DNA of 64,000 nucleotides from Flavobacteriales bacterium. Its GTDB lineage: Bacteria > Bacteroidota > Bacteroidia > Flavobacteriales_F > PHOS-HE28. The number at the start of each line of letters is the position of its first letter. Position 1 is the first letter of the stretch. The stretch covers positions 62,001 through 126,000 of the forward strand of contig JADJCX010000005.1 in NCBI GenBank assembly GCA_016703005.1. Reading direction: 5' to 3'. Positions 1-9,902 of the stretch are shown one piece after another. Both the position numbers and the translations under genes were made by a program. The notes under the pieces were generated by a model that was given only the letters and a program-made list of their open reading frames with translations, was not told the DNA's origin and made no database searches.

Positions 1-416
1 ATCTGTGGGAGTCAGGAGAGACCGAACAGAGCATCACCTTCCTGTTCCCCGGAGCGGACACTGCCGACTACGACTTCGAGGTATGGGATGCCTTGGGTTG
101 TGTTCATAGCGATAGCGTTACAGTTACACCGATGGACAGTAACCCACGTCTCTTCGCACCGAACGCATTCACACCTGATGGCGATGGCATCAACGACGAA
201 TTCGTGATCACCGGGTACGGTGAACGCGAAGTGGAATTGATGATCTTCAACCGATGGGGCGAGCAGGTCTTCAATACCAAGAGCCTCACTGATCCGTGGA
301 ACGGTACGTACAGTGGGCAGATCAAACAGGATGTATACGTGTACAAGTTGAAGTACAACGGTGAATGCACGAACGATGAGACGAGCATCATAGGGCACGT
401 TACATTGGTGAAGTAG
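1..416 (+). CDS. C-terminal fragment of secreted protein with gliding-motility-associated (T9SS type B) sorting domain
   Basis: The reading frame is open from the window edge (codons in phase from base 3) to a TAG at 414-416, so the start lies upstream. The last 85 or so residues form a classic gliding-motility-associated C-terminal domain: a LFAPNAFTPDGDGINDEF core, then FNRWGEQVF, a W-N-G-T motif and a final beta strand ending HVTLVK. In Bacteroidota this domain directs export through the type IX secretion system and attachment at the cell surface. Nothing can be said about the exported N-terminal part. It lies just upstream of another protein with the same type of tail, in the same direction. 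Confidence 0.9.
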   Translation, partial: LWESGETEQSITFLFPGADTADYDFEVWDALGCVHSDSVTVTPMDSNPRLFAPNAFTPDGDGINDEFVITGYGEREVELMIFNRWGEQVFNTKSLTDPWNGTYSGQIKQDVYVYKLKYNGECTNDETSIIGHVTLVK

Positions 417-495
417 CCGATCACACGTTCCATCCGCAACGAGCAACGATCGGACGCCCGAACGCGTCAAGGGAATGAACCGAAGGAACCCGAAC

Positions 496-3400
496 ATGCA
501 ACGCAACATTTTCTGCACGATCGCCGCAATTGCGGCGATCGGTGTTTACGCCGGTAATGGACACGACCACGGAAAGGAGGTGCCCGCCACCAACCCGCGT
601 CCGCATCAACGCTTTGTGGAGAACAAGGGTCAATTACCGCCTAAGGTGAAGTATCGCGCCGAGTTCGGAACAGCCAGCATGTTCGCCGAGATCGGTGGCG
701 TTACGTGGAGCATTTTGCAGGCCGATGCAGGTGATCGGGTGCATGATGTGTTCCATGCGGATGCAGCCGAGAAAGCGGCGTTCAAGTTGAACGGTCACGC
801 TTGGCGCATGCGCTTTGTAGATGCTAACGGAGCTCCGGTTATTACGGCGTTCGATCGCAGCACCACCTACTTGAATTATTTCGTTGGGAACGATCCGACC
901 AAATGGGCGGGCAACGTCGGGGTTTTCGGGGAAGTGAAGTACCAGGATGTGTGGATGGGGATCGACCTGCGTTTCCATAGCGACAAAGGCAGTTTCAAGT
1001 ACGATGTGCTGTTGGATGCGGGGGCCGATGTATCGCAGGTACGGTTCAACTATGAAGGTCTCGATGCGCTGGCACTCGATGCCGAAGGCCGATTGGCGTT
1101 GCGCACCAGCGTGAGCGAATTGTTGGAGATGGCGCCAGTGGCGTGGTACGCCGATGGAGGCAAGGAGCCTGTGGGGTGTTCGTTCACGTTGAAGGACGGT
1201 ACTGTCGGTTTTGCGTTCGCCGCGGGCACCAACACACAGCGCCCCATTGTCATCGACCCAGTGCTGATCGCAAGTACGTTGAGCGGCACGGGCGACATTG
1301 GTACGACCCAGAATTATGGCCACAGCGCTACCTATGACGATCAAGGGAACATATACACGGGCGCTCGTTGTTTCGGGCAAGGCTATCCGGCCACGGTGGG
1401 CGCATTCGATGTGACGTTCGGCGGCGGCTTCGGGGTGGATATGGTGGTGAGCAAACTGAACCCCGATGGTAGCGCTTTGCTATTCGCAACGTACTTGGGT
1501 GGTGGTTCAAGCGAGTATCCACATAGCATGGTGGTAACGGCCGCCGGGGAATTGAGCGTCTTCGGTAGCACCGAGTCCTCCGATTATCCTGTTACGCCCG
1601 GAGCGGTGCAAACGACCTTCGGAGGTGGCTTGGAAGATGTGGTCGTCACGAAACTTACAAGCGATGGCTCCGCCTTGGTGGGATCCACCTATCTCGGTGG
1701 AGCCGCAGACGATGGCCGCAACTATATCACCAACAACTACGACGATCGGTTCAGGGGCGAGATCATCTGCGATGCATCCGGGAACCTGCTTTTGGCCACA
1801 TGCACATCGGGCGCCGGCTTCCCGACTACCGCAGGGGCCTATCAACCCACATTCATGGGTGGCACGCAGGATGGAGTTCTATTGAGCTTGAACAACGATC
1901 TGAGCGCACTGAACTGGTCAACGCATATCGGATCAACCGCTGACGACATGTGTTTCGGAGTGAAGCTGTCGAACAGTGGCGAAGTGTTCGTTGCTGCCGG
2001 TACCACTGGAAACACCATGGTGACCACTCCCGGCGCTTTACAGTCTGCAAGCGCAGGTGGTCACGATGCGTTCTTGCTGCACATGCAGAACGATGGGGCT
2101 ACGGTTCTGAACAGCACCTATTTCGGCGGACCACAGAACGATGATCCGTTCTTCATCCAACTGGATGACGCCAGCGACGTGTACATCTACGGCCAATCAG
2201 AGGGCGGTATCCCGGTGCAACCCGTCGGTACCTACTCCGAGAACGGCGGCCCCGCGTTCGTTGCCCAGATCAGCCCCGACCTGTCCACCAGCGTGTTCCA
2301 AACAGTTGTGGCCTCGAACGGTGGTGGATTCAGCAGTATCGTGCCGGTCGCATTCCTGGTGGACCATTGTGATCACATCTACATCAGCGGTTATAGCGTC
2401 TCCTCCGGAATGGTCATTTCGCCGAACGCACTATACACCGATGGCGGCTTCTACCTCGCAGTGTATGATATGAACATGACCGGCTTCCTATACGGCACGT
2501 ATTATCAGGGTGCTGGTCACGTGGATGGCGGCACCAGCCGTTTTGATCCCAACGGAGTCGTTTACCAAGGCGTTTGTACCAGTGGTGGATTCCCGACAAC
2601 GGCCAACGCATATAGTAACACACAGCCGGGTGGTTGGGATATCGGTGTGTTCAAGATCGACTTCGAACAGAGCGGTGTGAACGCGAGCATCGATGCAAGC
2701 AGTAATGCGGGATGTGCACCTGCGACCATCGATTTTGATGCTGTTGGACAGTATGCCAGCATTGTCTGGGATTTCGGCGATGGATCCCCCAGCGAGACCG
2801 CCGACGACCCAAGCCATTTGTATTCCGACCCGGGTACCTACCTCGTTACGCTCATTGCGTATGACCCGCTCTCCTGCAACTTGTCCGATACAGCAACCAT
2901 CACTGTGGTCATCAGCGACCCGGTGCCTGTGGTGCCACAATTCACGGTATCGCAAGCCGGCGGCTGCGAACCGTACACGGTGGTGACCGTTAACAATACC
3001 ACTGGCCCCAACAGCACCTACCTCTGGGATATGGGCGATGGCTCGACCTATACATCCACCAACGTCACACATGCGTATGCTGGCCCCGGCACGTACATCA
3101 TAACGCTGACAGTAACGGACAATACGTGCGGTACCACAGCCTCGGCGTCGCAACCGGTCACGGTAACCGAACCAGTGGCCATCGAGGCACTCTTCAGCGC
3201 CGTTCAAGTGGATCAATGCAGCGGTTTGAACGTAGCTACGACCAACCTGAGTTCAGGGCCGAGTGGCTTGGTGTACACGTGGAACATGGGCGATGGAACA
3301 ACGCTCACCGGGAACGCTGTCACCTATACCTACAACGAGGTCGGTACCTACACCATTACGCTCATCGCCTACGATCCGCTTTGCGATGAGGACGATACGT

Positions 3401-3735
3401 TCCAATTGGAAGTGAGCATGCAGCCAAGCCCGTTGGTCGATCAGGGCATTCTGGTACCCAACATCTTCAGCCCGAACAAGGATGGTATGAACGATTCGTT
3501 CTTCCCGATCCCCGGTGCTGGTGCCAACGTGAAGCTGAAGGTGTGGAACCGTTGGGGAATGAAAATGTTCGAGACTTCCGGTAGCTACAAGCCATGGGAC
3601 GGTCGCACCCCGGGAAACGATCCCGTGCCCGACGGCGTGTACTTCTTCATCCTCGAATACAGCATTCCCTGCACTGGTTCCCGTATTGAAGGCAAGGAGG
3701 AAGGGTATGTGCATGTGGTGGGAAGTACCATGTGA
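496..3735 (+). CDS. Large secreted SBBP/PKD-repeat protein with T9SS type B sorting domain
   Basis: About 1079 residues. A signal peptide follows the ATG at 496 (MQRN, then a TIAAIAAIGVYAG hydrophobic core). An in-frame ATG at 475 would add seven residues and is less likely. Order of parts: an N-terminal domain of the DUF7948 type (about 38-255, beginning RFVENKGQLPP), SBBP beta-propeller repeats (about 260-715, recurring YLGG, DxxxD and FPTT motifs), three PKD domains (about 727-800, 813-890, 895-973, with WDFGDG, WDMGDG and WNMGDG signatures) and a gliding-motility-associated C-terminal domain (about 985-1079, NIFSPNKDGMND and WNRWG). It is expected to be a cell-surface or released adhesin-like protein. 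No enzyme motif is seen. The third PKD and the C-terminus are close to those of the next gene. Confidence 0.9.
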   Translation: MQRNIFCTIAAIAAIGVYAGNGHDHGKEVPATNPRPHQRFVENKGQLPPKVKYRAEFGTASMFAEIGGVTWSILQADAGDRVHDVFHADAAEKAAFKLNGHAWRMRFVDANGAPVITAFDRSTTYLNYFVGNDPTKWAGNVGVFGEVKYQDVWMGIDLRFHSDKGSFKYDVLLDAGADVSQVRFNYEGLDALALDAEGRLALRTSVSELLEMAPVAWYADGGKEPVGCSFTLKDGTVGFAFAAGTNTQRPIVIDPVLIASTLSGTGDIGTTQNYGHSATYDDQGNIYTGARCFGQGYPATVGAFDVTFGGGFGVDMVVSKLNPDGSALLFATYLGGGSSEYPHSMVVTAAGELSVFGSTESSDYPVTPGAVQTTFGGGLEDVVVTKLTSDGSALVGSTYLGGAADDGRNYITNNYDDRFRGEIICDASGNLLLATCTSGAGFPTTAGAYQPTFMGGTQDGVLLSLNNDLSALNWSTHIGSTADDMCFGVKLSNSGEVFVAAGTTGNTMVTTPGALQSASAGGHDAFLLHMQNDGATVLNSTYFGGPQNDDPFFIQLDDASDVYIYGQSEGGIPVQPVGTYSENGGPAFVAQISPDLSTSVFQTVVASNGGGFSSIVPVAFLVDHCDHIYISGYSVSSGMVISPNALYTDGGFYLAVYDMNMTGFLYGTYYQGAGHVDGGTSRFDPNGVVYQGVCTSGGFPTTANAYSNTQPGGWDIGVFKIDFEQSGVNASIDASSNAGCAPATIDFDAVGQYASIVWDFGDGSPSETADDPSHLYSDPGTYLVTLIAYDPLSCNLSDTATITVVISDPVPVVPQFTVSQAGGCEPYTVVTVNNTTGPNSTYLWDMGDGSTYTSTNVTHAYAGPGTYIITLTVTDNTCGTTASASQPVTVTEPVAIEALFSAVQVDQCSGLNVATTNLSSGPSGLVYTWNMGDGTTLTGNAVTYTYNEVGTYTITLIAYDPLCDEDDTFQLEVSMQPSPLVDQGILVPNIFSPNKDGMNDSFFPIPGAGANVKLKVWNRWGMKMFETSGSYKPWDGRTPGNDPVPDGVYFFILEYSIPCTGSRIEGKEEGYVHVVGSTM

Positions 3736-3850
3736 TCGTTCGATCGTTTCAAGACTTGGTCGTATTTTGTTTGCGCTCAGTGCTCATTTTCGTTCCATCC
3801 CGGGCAGCTTCGTAGTGGAATCACCCGTCATTGCCACAACACATTCAGTT

Positions 3851-5395
3851 ATGAGAGCCATCCTTGTTTCCTTGTTCATTGCCGTGATCTGTTCAACGAG
3901 CGTGCGTGCACAAGTGCTCTGTGTAAACTGCTACGATCAGAATGCACAGGTGAACACTGGCACCAACCTGGTGTTGAATGGGAGCTTCGAGAACCATGAT
4001 TGCGGCGTGTGGCCGGGTTTCTGGGATGTGTACTGCCCGTCTTCGGGGTCTTATACCTGCGACATCCAGAACTGGACTTGCACAGGTGGTGGGGCAGCCA
4101 CGTACACATTGATCTTCGATGCCACCACTACTACCGTTCCTGATGGTCTTGTGGCTGCTTACATGGGCAACGCTTTCGCGGAGTTTTGCGGCGCGGTTGA
4201 GGACACCTCCTGTCTCGTGACCACGGGTTGTGTGGTCACTGGCATCCCCGCCGGCTTTCCGACCAATGAGGCGGACTACGGTGGTGGCGCGGGGGTCAGT
4301 ATTCATCAAGCGGTATCCGGCCTCACCGTGGGCAGTGCTTATGTGTTGGAGTTCTGGGCTGGTGGTGAAGCATTTTCGCTGCCTGGCGTTTTCGCCGTTG
4401 ATATCGGGTTCGGGAACATTTTCCTGCACTGCAAACCAACCACCCCCGGTGCCATTGGTACACGTTACGAGATAGTGTTCCAAGCGACGAGCACTACGCA
4501 CACCATCAAGTTCACCAACTGGGGGCATATGAGCAGCAGTTGCTCCGAAGTGATCGTCGACGACGTGCGCTTGATGGAAACCGCCTCTCAGCCTACTGCG
4601 GATTTCACGATCGACCAAACCGGTTGCGGATTCACGGTGAACTTCATCAATGAGAGCACTGGTGGTGGCGCGCCCTTCTTATGGACCATGGGCGATGGAA
4701 CCACATACACCACTACCGATGTCACCCACACCTATACAACCCCGGGTACCTACACGGTTACACTTACCCTATCGGGAAGCGGTTGTGGCGCTGGGGGCGA
4801 TACCCTGTCGCAGACTGTGACTGTTGCTGAACCCGCGGCTATCGAAGCCCTTTTCACCGCCGTGCAGGAAGATCAATGCAGCGGATTGAACGTTTCTACG
4901 ACCAATCTCTCCACGGGGCCAGCGGGTATGGTGTACACTTGGGATATGGGCGACGGCACAACCATCGTTGGTTACACCGCTGTCCACACGTACAACGAGG
5001 TGGGCACCTATACCATCACGCTCACAGCGTATGATCCGATATGTGATGAGACCGACGATTTCGAAGTGATCATTGTGGTATTGCCCAGTCCTTTGGTGAA
5101 CCAGGATATCGTGGTGCCGAACATCTTCAGTCCGAACAGGGATGGCTTGAACGACGACTTCTTCCCGATACCGGGCGCGGGTAGCAACGTGACCTTGACC
5201 GTGTGGAACCGCTGGGGCATCAAGATGTTCGAGACTTCCGGAGCGTATAAGCCTTGGAATGGACGCACGCCCGGGAACAAGCCTGTGCCCGATGGTGTGT
5301 ACTTCTACATCTTGGAGTACAAGATCCCGTGCACGGGATCGTACATCGAGGGTAAGGAGGAAGGATACGTGCACGTGGTGGGAAGCACCCTGTAG
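3851..5395 (+). CDS. Secreted PKD-domain protein with T9SS type B sorting domain (paralogue of upstream gene)
   Basis: 514 residues from the ATG at 3851, chosen because a signal peptide (MRAILVSLFIAVICSTSVRA) follows at once; upstream codons in frame give an unlikely extension. Residues about 30-240 form a cysteine-containing beta-rich domain with GSFEN near its start, resembling carbohydrate-binding or choice-of-anchor modules, but I cannot name it. Two PKD domains follow (about 247-327 and 331-410, both with W-MGDGT), then a type B T9SS sorting domain (about 417-514, NIFSPNRDGLNDDFF and WNRWG). From the second PKD onward it is nearly identical in layout and highly similar in sequence to the gene just upstream, which implies a tandem or segmental duplication. 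Confidence 0.88.
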   Translation: MRAILVSLFIAVICSTSVRAQVLCVNCYDQNAQVNTGTNLVLNGSFENHDCGVWPGFWDVYCPSSGSYTCDIQNWTCTGGGAATYTLIFDATTTTVPDGLVAAYMGNAFAEFCGAVEDTSCLVTTGCVVTGIPAGFPTNEADYGGGAGVSIHQAVSGLTVGSAYVLEFWAGGEAFSLPGVFAVDIGFGNIFLHCKPTTPGAIGTRYEIVFQATSTTHTIKFTNWGHMSSSCSEVIVDDVRLMETASQPTADFTIDQTGCGFTVNFINESTGGGAPFLWTMGDGTTYTTTDVTHTYTTPGTYTVTLTLSGSGCGAGGDTLSQTVTVAEPAAIEALFTAVQEDQCSGLNVSTTNLSTGPAGMVYTWDMGDGTTIVGYTAVHTYNEVGTYTITLTAYDPICDETDDFEVIIVVLPSPLVNQDIVVPNIFSPNRDGLNDDFFPIPGAGSNVTLTVWNRWGIKMFETSGAYKPWNGRTPGNKPVPDGVYFYILEYKIPCTGSYIEGKEEGYVHVVGSTL

Positions 5396-5409
5396 GTGTT
5401 TGGCGCTGG

Positions 5410-6696
5410 CTACAGTGAGCCACGCGCCTTGATCGCCAAATACTTGTTGATCACGTTCACCGTCAGGTCTTGCGGACGCGTAAGAATGCTGGTGATGCCA
5501 TGGCCCTCCAGCTCTTTTGCGATCAGCCGCTTCTCGTACATGTGTTTTTCCGTGATGGTATGCGTGTACAGTTCCACCGTATTCGTCGGGTGGCGTTTCA
5601 GGTCGTCCTCCAACTCCGTGTTCTGGAAGAAGATGACCACCAACAGGTGGGTCCTTGCCAACCGCTGCAGGAATGGAAGCTGACGCCGCATGGCGTTCAC
5701 GCTCTCGTAGTTGGTGAAGAGCAACAACAGGCTGCGTTGTGAAATTTGGGTTTTCACATTCGCGTACAGCGCTTCCATGTCCGTTTCGCGATGATCGGTG
5801 CGCTGGGCATACAGCTGTTCAAGGATCTTTTCCATTTGCCCGCGCTGGCGGCTGGCGCGCAGCACGGTATCCACCTTGTCGCTGAAGGTGATAAGGCCGG
5901 CCTTGTCGTCCTTGTGCATGGCAATGTTGCTGATCACCAGGCTGGCGTTTATCGCATAGTCAAGCAGGCTCAGGCCCTCAAAGGGCATTTTCATGACGCG
6001 GCCGAGATCGATCAGTGAGAAGACCTGTTGGCTTCGTTCGTCCTGGTAAAGGTTCACCATGAGGCGGCCGCGCCGCGCTGTGGCTTTCCAGTTCACCGTG
6101 CGCCGATCATCGCCGGGCACGTACTCCTTGATCCGATCGAATTCCACGTGTTGGGCGATCCGGCGAATGCGCTTCACCCCGGCCATGGTGAGCCTGTCGC
6201 TGATGGCCAGCAACTCGTACTTGCGCAATTGCAGGAAGCTCGGGTAGACGGCCACTTCCTTCCCCGCTTCAAGAACGAAGCGGCGTTCCACCAAGCCGGT
6301 TGCCAAGCTGGCCAACACATTGATGGCGCCATAGCTGTAAACGCCCCTCGTGACAGGTCGCACCGCATAGGGGAAACGCAACTCTCCGCCACCGTCCAGT
6401 TCACCTTCAAATGCCAGGTCCCGGCGTTGGAATTGGTGTGGCAATTCATCCAGTACTCTAACATGCACACGGATACCGTACGAGCTGCGTAGCGCGATGG
6501 TCACAGGGTTTTCATCGCCGTTGCTCCACTTGCCGAATGTGTGCCGCTCTCCCCGTATCGCGCTCCGCGTCCGGAACAGGATCAACAACTCCAGGACGAT
6601 CACACCGACCACCAATAGGGCTGCCGCCCGTGCCAGCCCGAAGATGGCCGGGCTGAACCAGCCGGCCACGAACAGCAGCACCAGCAGCCAGCCCAC
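5410..6696 (-). CDS. DUF58 domain-containing protein
   Basis: 428 residues from a GTG at 6696; no ATG occurs upstream before the in-frame stop at 6727-6729. Two hydrophobic segments lie at the N-terminus (about 1-40). The centre has the DUF58 signature: EYVPGDDRRTVNWKATAR, then LMVNLYQDERSQQ, followed by a von Willebrand-like fold (FSLIDLGR, AGLITFSD). DUF58 proteins are membrane-tethered partners of MoxR ATPases. Last gene of a six-gene minus-strand operon, 44 bases after the MoxR gene. It converges on the secreted protein ending at 5395 with only 14 bases between. Confidence 0.9.
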   Translation of the reverse strand: MGWLLVLLFVAGWFSPAIFGLARAAALLVVGVIVLELLILFRTRSAIRGERHTFGKWSNGDENPVTIALRSSYGIRVHVRVLDELPHQFQRRDLAFEGELDGGGELRFPYAVRPVTRGVYSYGAINVLASLATGLVERRFVLEAGKEVAVYPSFLQLRKYELLAISDRLTMAGVKRIRRIAQHVEFDRIKEYVPGDDRRTVNWKATARRGRLMVNLYQDERSQQVFSLIDLGRVMKMPFEGLSLLDYAINASLVISNIAMHKDDKAGLITFSDKVDTVLRASRQRGQMEKILEQLYAQRTDHRETDMEALYANVKTQISQRSLLLLFTNYESVNAMRRQLPFLQRLARTHLLVVIFFQNTELEDDLKRHPTNTVELYTHTITEKHMYEKRLIAKELEGHGITSILTRPQDLTVNVINKYLAIKARGSL

Positions 6697-6740
6697 GATG
6701 AAGGCGCGGCGCGTGAGAAAGAACGATCACCAGAAACGTT

Positions 6741-7880
6741 TCACCGAGGTACGTCGATCTTTTGTACCAGCCGATCGATCACGTTGTCGGGCGTCAGGCC
6801 TTCCATTTCCCGTTCTGGCGTCAGCATGATGCGGTGCCTGAGCACATGCGGCAATACGAAGCGAATGTCTTCCGGCGTAACGAAGTCCCGACCATCGATC
6901 GCTGCAGCGCTTTTAGCACCCATAAGGATCGCGATCGATGCACGTGGGCTGGCGCCCAACATCAAGGCGTGATCGTTCCGTGTTTGGTCAACCAATGCTG
7001 CAATGTAGCGGACCAACTTCTCCTCGCATCGCACGGCGCGCGCCAGTTTGCGCGCATTGTCCAGTTCAGCAGGGGAGAGGACCGGTTGCACTGCAGCAGT
7101 GCTGAGGTGCTCGCTTCCGGAACTGTAACGCATGAGGATCGCGGCTTCTTCGACCACGCTCGGATATCCGATCTCGATCTTGAAGAAGAACCGATCCAGC
7201 TGCGCTTCGGGCAATCGATAGGTGCCTTCCTGTTCGATGGGGTTCTGCGTTGCAACGATCATGAACGGTTTGCCCATGGCGTGGGTGGTCCCGTCGGCGG
7301 TGATCTGCCGCTCCTCCATCACTTCGAACAGCGCTGCCTGCGTCTTGGCCGGTGCGCGATTGATCTCGTCCACGAGTACGATGTTGCTGAAGATCGGTCC
7401 CGGCCGGAATTCGAACGCCGTGGTGCGCGGGTCGAATACGCTGGTGCCGATCACATCGCTGGGCATCAGGTCCGGCGTGAACTGGATCCGGCTGAAGTCC
7501 GTTCGAACGGCTTTCGCGAGCAGTTTGGCGGTGAGCGTTTTCGCCAAGCCGGGCGCACCTTCAATGAGCACATGGCCATCGCTGAGCAGTGCGATCATCA
7601 GCAGGTCCATCATGCGCTCCTGCCCAATGATCACCTTGCGCACTTCCGCGCGCACCTTGGCCACTGCTGCCTGTAGTTCGTGCAGCGGAACGCTCGGCAC
7701 GTAGCCGGAGCCGACCTGCGCGGTCGGCTCGACCGGGCCCACGCTTTCTTCCGCAGGGGCGGCGGGTCGTTGCGGTGTGCTGTCGGGCGCCGGTTCGGGC
7801 GCATTCGTCGAGCGGGTTACGACTTGTCGCGGCGGCCCCTGCGGTGCTGTTGGTTGGTTACCGTTCGTGTTCTCGTCCAT
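6741..7880 (-). CDS. MoxR-family AAA+ ATPase
   Basis: 379 residues. The first 65 or so are Pro/Ala/Gln-rich and probably disordered. The AAA+ core has Walker A GAPGLAKT (about 108-115), Walker B VLVDEINRAPAKTQ, sensor 1 ATQNPIEQEGTYRLPEAQLDRF and a C-terminal lid ending near PHVLRHRIML. MoxR ATPases act as chaperones for assembly or activation of envelope or metal-dependent complexes, normally with DUF58 or VWA partners, and here a DUF58 gene follows directly. The gene starts 11 bases after the end of the DUF4350 gene. Length is typical apart from the tail at the N-terminus. Confidence 0.95.
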   Translation of the reverse strand: MDENTNGNQPTAPQGPPRQVVTRSTNAPEPAPDSTPQRPAAPAEESVGPVEPTAQVGSGYVPSVPLHELQAAVAKVRAEVRKVIIGQERMMDLLMIALLSDGHVLIEGAPGLAKTLTAKLLAKAVRTDFSRIQFTPDLMPSDVIGTSVFDPRTTAFEFRPGPIFSNIVLVDEINRAPAKTQAALFEVMEERQITADGTTHAMGKPFMIVATQNPIEQEGTYRLPEAQLDRFFFKIEIGYPSVVEEAAILMRYSSGSEHLSTAAVQPVLSPAELDNARKLARAVRCEEKLVRYIAALVDQTRNDHALMLGASPRASIAILMGAKSAAAIDGRDFVTPEDIRFVLPHVLRHRIMLTPEREMEGLTPDNVIDRLVQKIDVPR

Positions 7881-7891
7881 GGTCGGTCGGT

Positions 7892-9075
7892 CTATAGGCG
7901 TTTGCGGAGCGCGTGTAAGCGGTCGCTGAGTTGAAGCAGTTGCACTTCGGTCGTAGTCGTCTGCAGTTCAATGGTCTGGATGTACCGAAGTAGTTCGGTG
8001 ACTTCCACGGGATCAATGCCCGTACGTTTCGCAATGTGGGTTGCCGTGAGGTCATCGTATTCGAAGGCCCTCAAGTAGGCCCGGTTGCGCACATCCTCCT
8101 GAAGTGGGCGATCATCTTGCGGGCAAGATCGGCGTGATCGCCCTTTTCGTAGTAGAGCTTGCCGAGGGTTCCAACGAAGTCGCGCGAACTGTTGCGCAAC
8201 GGCTCAAGTACCGGCAAGGCGCGTTGTTCCCGCTTGGCATGCACGAACATGTACAGCACTATCAGGAGCAACGCAATGCGGTACGCCCAGAGCAGGGCCG
8301 GCTGTCCAAGGATGTAACGCAGTGGTGACATGCTTCCTCCTCGCCCTGACTTCAGGAATTCATCCCAGTACAGTCGACCGCTCGGCAGCCAGCCGAACGC
8401 GGCTTCCATGAAATCGTTGTTGTCATCGCGCAGCAGATGATAGTTGGTGAACGCCAGTGGTGTGGAACACATGAAGAGGTGGCCCTCGCCGATCCGAACG
8501 TGCAGCAGCGTCGCGTCTCCTTGGTCCGTTCGGCAGAGCACCGTACTGCGCGCTGTATCCATGTCGTTGAAGATCATGGGCTGGCCCATCCGCGGGAAGG
8601 CGAAGAGGGTATCGTCATCGATACCACGCTCGAACTTGAGCTTCACGGTATCCTGCCAATGCTCCCATTCACGAACAGTTGCGATGCCCAGGGTATCACA
8701 TAACCGTTGCCCGAATTGTTCAGCGGCAACGAACACGTGGTCACCCGCCAGCACGAGGTTCAACAGCTGATCCAGATCCACCCCCTCGGGCTCGAAACGT
8801 TCGTTGACGAACACGTGTGCTACGCGATCGGGATCGTCCCACCAGGTCGCGAAGCGCTCTTCGACCGTTTCATGGATCGATCCATGTATTGGCGTTACCT
8901 CTGCGAACAGGTCGCCCAATCGGTCATACACCAACTGGGCGCCGAAGGGCTTGTCGTGGTAGCGGCTGTAGCTGGTGGACCAGTCGGTGGGCTTGGGTGC
9001 AAGGGCACCCATCACGGCAACAACGATGATCATCAGGCCGATCAGCGCGACAATGAGCTTTTCGTTCCGTGTCAT
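7892..9075 (-). CDS. DUF4350 domain-containing membrane protein (frameshifted near 8090-8099)
   Basis: The frame from the ATG at 9075 runs to a TGA at 8071 (334 residues), but a second frame ending at 7892 continues the family sequence. The first frame reads ARKMIAHF and then loses similarity. The other frame gives EDVRNRAYLRAFEYDD and a helical C-terminus, the usual DUF4350 ending. One missing base in the CTTCAGGAGG stretch (plus-strand 8090-8100) explains this. The protein has an N-terminal membrane helix (about 6-27), a GATase-like central domain and a second membrane helix near residue 265. Function is unknown, but the gene sits with DUF4129 and MoxR genes in Bacteroidota. Its start overlaps the end of the DUF4129 gene (ATGA). 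Confidence 0.8.
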
Positions 9076-9902
9076 GCTGCGCGCCTGCTACGGAAGTCGA
9101 TGAACGCGACACTGAGCCGCTCGTATTGCCCCCGGTCCAGCATTGCCTCGCCGTACCACACCCATTTGAAGATGAATGACAATCGACCGAACCTTAAGCG
9201 CTCATCCTCGTCCTTCAGTTGCGCTTGGTAGTCGCGGTCGGTATGCTGCGGCTTCCAACTGATGCGCCCTTCATCCACCAGGTACCGGAGTACGAGCAGG
9301 TACTGCAGGCGCAGTGCTTTTCGCCATTCGCCCGTCCGCTCAGCCTCCGCCAGTTGCTCAGGCAGATCATCGGCGGTGATGTCTTCCTCCAATGTCCTCA
9401 CGGCCCCGGCCTCCCCTGCAGTACGCGCGAAGACCTTGCTGAAGACCCGACCACGCAGCGCGATCACTGCGATCAGCAATGCGACTGCGAACACAATGAA
9501 CCAGATGTAATCCCAGAACCATGAGACCAGCCGCAAACCCGTCATGTCCTCCAGCCGCTTCAGGATCGCATCGATCCAATCACCCACCATATCCCAGAAC
9601 CGGTCCCAAGCACTCGGCGCTTGCGACACTTCCCGCTCGTATTGGTAGCGTGGGTCACTCCGCAGTATAGCCAATGCCGCTTCATCGAAGTTGCGTGCCT
9701 CTTGTTGGGGCAGCATGGTGTCCAACGTCAAGTATGCCGTCTCGATCGCCCCTTCGTCAGCCACGTCCTGATCAACTATCGCTTGCACCATGCTGTCGAT
9801 CGCCTGTTGCGGTTGGGCACGACAGGTCAGGGCCAGAAGCAGGATGATGCTCAGGGCGCCCAGTCGTGACGATGATCCTTGATCGATCACAACAGCGTTC
9901 AT
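9072..9902 (-). CDS. DUF4129 domain-containing membrane protein
   Basis: About 276 residues from the ATG at 9902; ATG at 9917 is the alternative and would give a TGATG junction with the upstream gene. An N-terminal signal segment (SIILLLALTCRA) is followed by a helical region, one membrane span (about 130-150, FIVFAVALLIAVIAL) and the C-terminal DUF4129 domain: WRKALRLQYLLVLRYL, GRISWKPQHTDRDY and FKWVWYGE. DUF4129 domains often accompany transglutaminase or MoxR systems. Its exact role is unknown. It overlaps the DUF4350 gene by four bases, so the two are probably co-translated. Confidence 0.85.
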   Translation of the reverse strand: MNAVVIDQGSSSRLGALSIILLLALTCRAQPQQAIDSMVQAIVDQDVADEGAIETAYLTLDTMLPQQEARNFDEAALAILRSDPRYQYEREVSQAPSAWDRFWDMVGDWIDAILKRLEDMTGLRLVSWFWDYIWFIVFAVALLIAVIALRGRVFSKVFARTAGEAGAVRTLEEDITADDLPEQLAEAERTGEWRKALRLQYLLVLRYLVDEGRISWKPQHTDRDYQAQLKDEDERLRFGRLSFIFKWVWYGEAMLDRGQYERLSVAFIDFRSRRAA

